From positions 1 to 25,511 of the forward strand of contig NZ_JAHAHT010000017.1 of assembly GCF_018373095.1 (NCBI RefSeq): 25,511 nucleotides of DNA. Reading direction: 5' to 3'. The DNA comes from Haemophilus parahaemolyticus (GTDB lineage: Bacteria > Pseudomonadota > Gammaproteobacteria > Enterobacterales > Pasteurellaceae). The position numbers and the translations under genes are program-made. Under the pieces are notes generated by a model that saw only the letters and a list, made by a program, of their open reading frames with translations, did no database searches and was not told the origin of the DNA. The first letter of the stretch is position 1. Each line of letters begins with the position of its first letter. Shown here piece after piece: positions 23,159 to 25,511 of the stretch.

Positions 23159-23222
23159 GTAGGGGCAAATTACATTTGCCCCAAATTGTTGGTATATTAG
23201 GGCAAATATAATTTGCTCCTAC
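23159..23222. repeat. Palindromic element between mnmE and tilS
   Basis: GTAGGGGCAAATTA (23159-23172) and TAATTTGCTCCTAC (23209-23222) are reverse complements with one mismatch in 14. Internal copies of the GGGCAAAT/ATTTGCCCC motif give alternative hairpins. It lies 7 bases past the mnmE stop and ends 8 bases before the tilS ATG, occupying the place of a normal ribosome site. Confidence 0.75.
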
Positions 23223-23230
23223 ATTTTCAT

Positions 23231-24496
23231 ATGCGTGCTTATTTACACACCCAACTCACCCACCACTTCCCCACTCAACAAAACTTCCTCATCGCCCTCA
23301 GCGGTGGAGTGGATTCTGTGGTTTTGCTACATCTTTTTTCCACACTGAACTTAAACCTTCGAGCGGTTCACATTCATCACGGCTTAAGTCCCAATGCCGA
23401 TCAATGGGCGACCTTCTGCGAACAGCTTTGCAAGCGGTGGAATATTCCCTTTATTTTGCAAAAAGTAATGGTAAGCGGGAAAAAAGGCATTGAGGCTTCT
23501 GCACGTGAAGCTCGCTATCAAGCCATTCGAGAAGTTTTGCAACCAAATGAAGTGGTCGTTACCGCACATCATTTGGACGATCAAGCCGAAACCTTTTTCC
23601 TTGCACTCAAGCGCGGTGCAGGTTTGAAAGGACTCTCCGCAATGCATGCGGTCAGTTTTTCGCAAAACTTTGCGATTTTCCGACCGCTATTAAACATCAG
23701 CAAAGCAGAGATTTTGGCATATGCCAAGGCACATCAATTGGCGTGGGTGGAGGATGAGAGCAATCAATCGAATGCCTACGACCGTAATTTCCTGCGAAAT
23801 GCATTATTGCCTCAAATGGAAAAGCAATGGGCGGGATTTTCTCGCAATGTGGCGAGAGCTTGCTTGCATTTAGCCAACGAGCAAAGTTTGCTGAATGAAT
23901 TATTAGCCGAGAGTTTAGCGTGCTATATTGATACTGAAGCGAAAACACTCGCCATTCACGACTTTCCCCAATTTTCACAGGAAAAACAAGCCGCCCTTCT
24001 TCGCCTTTGGTTGGAAAAATCAGGCTTGTTAATGCCAACATCAGCCCAATTACAACAGCTCATGGAGCGTGTAGTTTTGGCGCAAGAAGATAAAAATCCG
24101 CAATTAAAATTGGGAAAATGGATTATTCGTCGTTATCAACAAAAGCTTTTTATTACTAAAGAATTGAGCAAGATCGCTCCCTTTTCACAACAAATCAAGC
24201 AAAATGAAAATATTACACTGCCTTATCAATTAGGCAAAATTCAGCATCTTGGTCATGAACTGATTTACCAAAAAACAGGAAAAATTGACCGCTTGCCGAT
24301 TCCATTCAATCACCAAAATTCACCTCTAACCATTCAAATAGGATTTTCAGGCAAAGTACGGGAATATGGCAAAAACCATCACGAAGAGATAAAAAAAATC
24401 TGGCAAAAGCACCAGATTCCTGTGTGGTTGAGAGATAGGGTGCCTCTTGTATTTAACAAAAATATTCTATTAGGCTTATTCTATCCCCGGGGATGA
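23231..24496 (+). CDS. tilS: tRNA(Ile)-lysidine synthase TilS
   Basis: TilS attaches lysine to C34 of tRNA-Ile(CAU) with ATP, so that it reads AUA. The 421-residue protein has the PP-loop SGGVDSVVLLHLF (residues 24-36), the AVHIHHGL and TAHHLDDQAETFFLALKRG motifs, and the later domains with RNFLRNALLPQMEKQW and the C-terminal IPVWLRDRVPLVF. I start at ATG 23231, since the frame upstream lies in the palindromic element. No Shine-Dalgarno sequence is visible. The last 16 bases overlap the end of xerD on the other strand. The gene is essential in most bacteria. Confidence 0.94.
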   Translation: MRAYLHTQLTHHFPTQQNFLIALSGGVDSVVLLHLFSTLNLNLRAVHIHHGLSPNADQWATFCEQLCKRWNIPFILQKVMVSGKKGIEASAREARYQAIREVLQPNEVVVTAHHLDDQAETFFLALKRGAGLKGLSAMHAVSFSQNFAIFRPLLNISKAEILAYAKAHQLAWVEDESNQSNAYDRNFLRNALLPQMEKQWAGFSRNVARACLHLANEQSLLNELLAESLACYIDTEAKTLAIHDFPQFSQEKQAALLRLWLEKSGLLMPTSAQLQQLMERVVLAQEDKNPQLKLGKWIIRRYQQKLFITKELSKIAPFSQQIKQNENITLPYQLGKIQHLGHELIYQKTGKIDRLPIPFNHQNSPLTIQIGFSGKVREYGKNHHEEIKKIWQKHQIPVWLRDRVPLVFNKNILLGLFYPRG

Positions 24497-25374
24497 TATT
24501 TTTCGTGCAATGATTTCAAACGAGCTTTTGCCACGTGGGTATAAATTTGGGTAGTGGATAAATCACTGTGTCCGAGTAACATTTGCACCACTCGTAAGTC
24601 CGCACCGTGATTAACCAGATGGGTGGCGAATGCGTGGCGAAGCACGTGCGGGGAAAGTTTTTCGCTTTCAATGCCTGCCAATTGAGCGTAATACTTAATG
24701 CGATGCCAGAAAGTTTGGCGTGTCATTTGTGTTCCACGTTTACTGGGAAACACCACATTTGATTGCTGCTGATTCAATAAAATAGGACGAGCTTGTTGGA
24801 AATACTCTTGAATCCAATAAATGGCTTCTTCTCCCATCGGCACTAATCGCTCTTTATCACCTTTACCGATAATCCGTACCACGCCTTGTCGTAAACTCAT
24901 ATTTTCTGTAGTCAGTGAAACCAATTCTGTAACGCGAAGCCCCGTTGCGTAAAGCAGCTCCAACATCGCCTTGTCTCGCAGTTCAATCGGGTCAAATATA
25001 TTCGGCACATTAAGTAAATCCATTACTTGTTCTTCATTTAATGATTTTGGCAGCCGAGTTGGCTTACGAAATGGTTCTAATGTAGCTGTTGGATCATCCT
25101 TGCGGTAATTCTCAAGATATAAAAAGCGAAAAAATTTACGCAAGCAACTCAGCATTCGCAGAGAACTGCTCGCTTTATAACCTTGGTCAATACGAAAACC
25201 GAGAAAATCTTGGAGTTTACTATGATCTACCGTTAAAAATTCGCGAGGCGAATCAAGCCAATTGGTAAATTGAGCAAGATCCAAGCGGTAAGATTCTATT
25301 GTATTTTGCGATAACCCGTATTCTTGCCAGAGTTGATCGAGGAATTGTTCAATAATGCTGTCGAGGGGTTTCAT
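24481..25374 (-). CDS. xerD: Site-specific tyrosine recombinase XerD
   Basis: XerD, with XerC, resolves chromosome dimers at dif. The 297-residue protein has an N-terminal SAM-like core-binding domain (LSQNTIESYRLDLAQFTNWL) and the catalytic residues Arg147 (ATGLRVTEL), Lys171 (GKGDKERLV), His243 and Arg246 (SPHVLRHAFATHL), His269 (LLGHSDLSTTQIYTHV) and Tyr278. All sit one position before those of E. coli XerD, and the length is almost the same. It is convergent with tilS, sharing the final 16 bases, and lies downstream of tuf behind a terminator. Confidence 0.96.
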   Translation of the reverse strand: MKPLDSIIEQFLDQLWQEYGLSQNTIESYRLDLAQFTNWLDSPREFLTVDHSKLQDFLGFRIDQGYKASSSLRMLSCLRKFFRFLYLENYRKDDPTATLEPFRKPTRLPKSLNEEQVMDLLNVPNIFDPIELRDKAMLELLYATGLRVTELVSLTTENMSLRQGVVRIIGKGDKERLVPMGEEAIYWIQEYFQQARPILLNQQQSNVVFPSKRGTQMTRQTFWHRIKYYAQLAGIESEKLSPHVLRHAFATHLVNHGADLRVVQMLLGHSDLSTTQIYTHVAKARLKSLHEKYHPRG

Positions 25375-25396
25375 AGGATCATTTTGTCAATATAAC

Positions 25397-25425
25397 AAAA
25401 AGGCGTACCTTTCGATACGCCTTTT
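25397..25425 (-). terminator. Intrinsic terminator after tuf
   Basis: AAAAGGCGTA (25398-25407) pairs with TACGCCTTTT (25416-25425) around an 8-base loop, with T-rich sequence on the minus strand after it. It separates tuf from xerD. Confidence 0.85.
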
Positions 25426-25452
25426 CTTGTGAAGCTTTGACTAAACCATCAA

Positions 25453-25511
25453 TTATTTGATGATTTTAGCAACAACGCCCGCACCTACTGTACGACCACC
25501 TTCACGAATCG
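25453..25511 (-). CDS. tuf: Elongation factor Tu, 3' end (partial)
   Basis: The minus strand encodes IREGGRTVGAGVVAKIIK and a stop. This is the invariant C-terminal end of bacterial EF-Tu domain 3, the GTPase that brings aminoacyl-tRNA to the ribosome. The rest of the gene lies beyond the window. Gammaproteobacteria often carry two tuf copies; which one this is cannot be told here. Confidence 0.95.
   Translation of the reverse strand, partial: IREGGRTVGAGVVAKIIK

Overview
The window reads as a chromosomal segment from a member of the Pasteurellaceae. Three observations point there. The 9-10 base uptake signal sequence core (A)CAAGCGGT(C) recurs in genes and between them, often as inverted pairs that form terminators; this is the Actinobacillus pleuropneumoniae/Mannheimia type, and the Haemophilus-type AAGTGCGGT was not seen. 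The proteins resemble H. influenzae products (S16, S20, L19, TrmD, HI0073/HI0074-like, HI1163-like). Base composition is AT-rich. I cannot name the species from sequence alone.

Layout. 1-2257 (minus): tRNA-Lys(UUU), then the ribosomal and tRNA-modification operon rpsP-rimM-trmD-rplS. 2258-4937 is a decay zone: a truncated, frameshifted ADP-ribose macrodomain gene; a degenerate IS3/IS150-type element; an intact DUF305 periplasmic protein gene with a MerR-type promoter; a second fragment of the same IS; and a divergent qorB/hxlR pair in which one deletion removed both 5' ends. 4962-7066 (minus): a phosphohexomutase and rpsT. 7067-7616: leader DNA and the decayed C-terminal end of a YadA-like trimeric autotransporter. 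7617-11625 (minus): a sucrose/fructose utilisation cluster, scrK-scrB-scrR, followed by a thioredoxin-like gene. The scrK promoter has a palindrome placed exactly between its -35 and -10 boxes. 11770-12855 (plus): a copper nitrite reductase (AniA/NirK type) with an FNR-like site about 41.5 bases before the predicted transcription start.

12856-15286: a perfect 37-base inverted repeat, a 38-codon ORF that looks like the tail of a VapB-type antitoxin, a YicG-type membrane protein, WG-repeat and membrane-protein remnants, and a DUF417 membrane protein. 15385-16084 (minus): a HepT/MntA (HEPN plus nucleotidyltransferase) toxin-antitoxin pair. 16227-24496 (plus): ydiJ, menI, yidC, mnmE, tilS. 24481-25374 (minus): xerD, overlapping the tilS stop. 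25453-end (minus): the 3' end of tuf.

How the parts relate. The core genes serve translation and tRNA modification (TrmD m1G37, MnmE wobble uridine including tRNA-Lys(UUU), TilS lysidine), protein insertion and chromosome dimer resolution. The accessory parts cover sucrose use, anaerobic nitrite respiration, probable metal stress and a toxin-antitoxin pair. Three 64-76 base palindromic elements with GTAGGG-like ends sit between genes. I found no clear evidence of a wholly new system. The most informative items are the three regulatory architectures (scrK, nirK, DUF305) and the reconstructed decay events.
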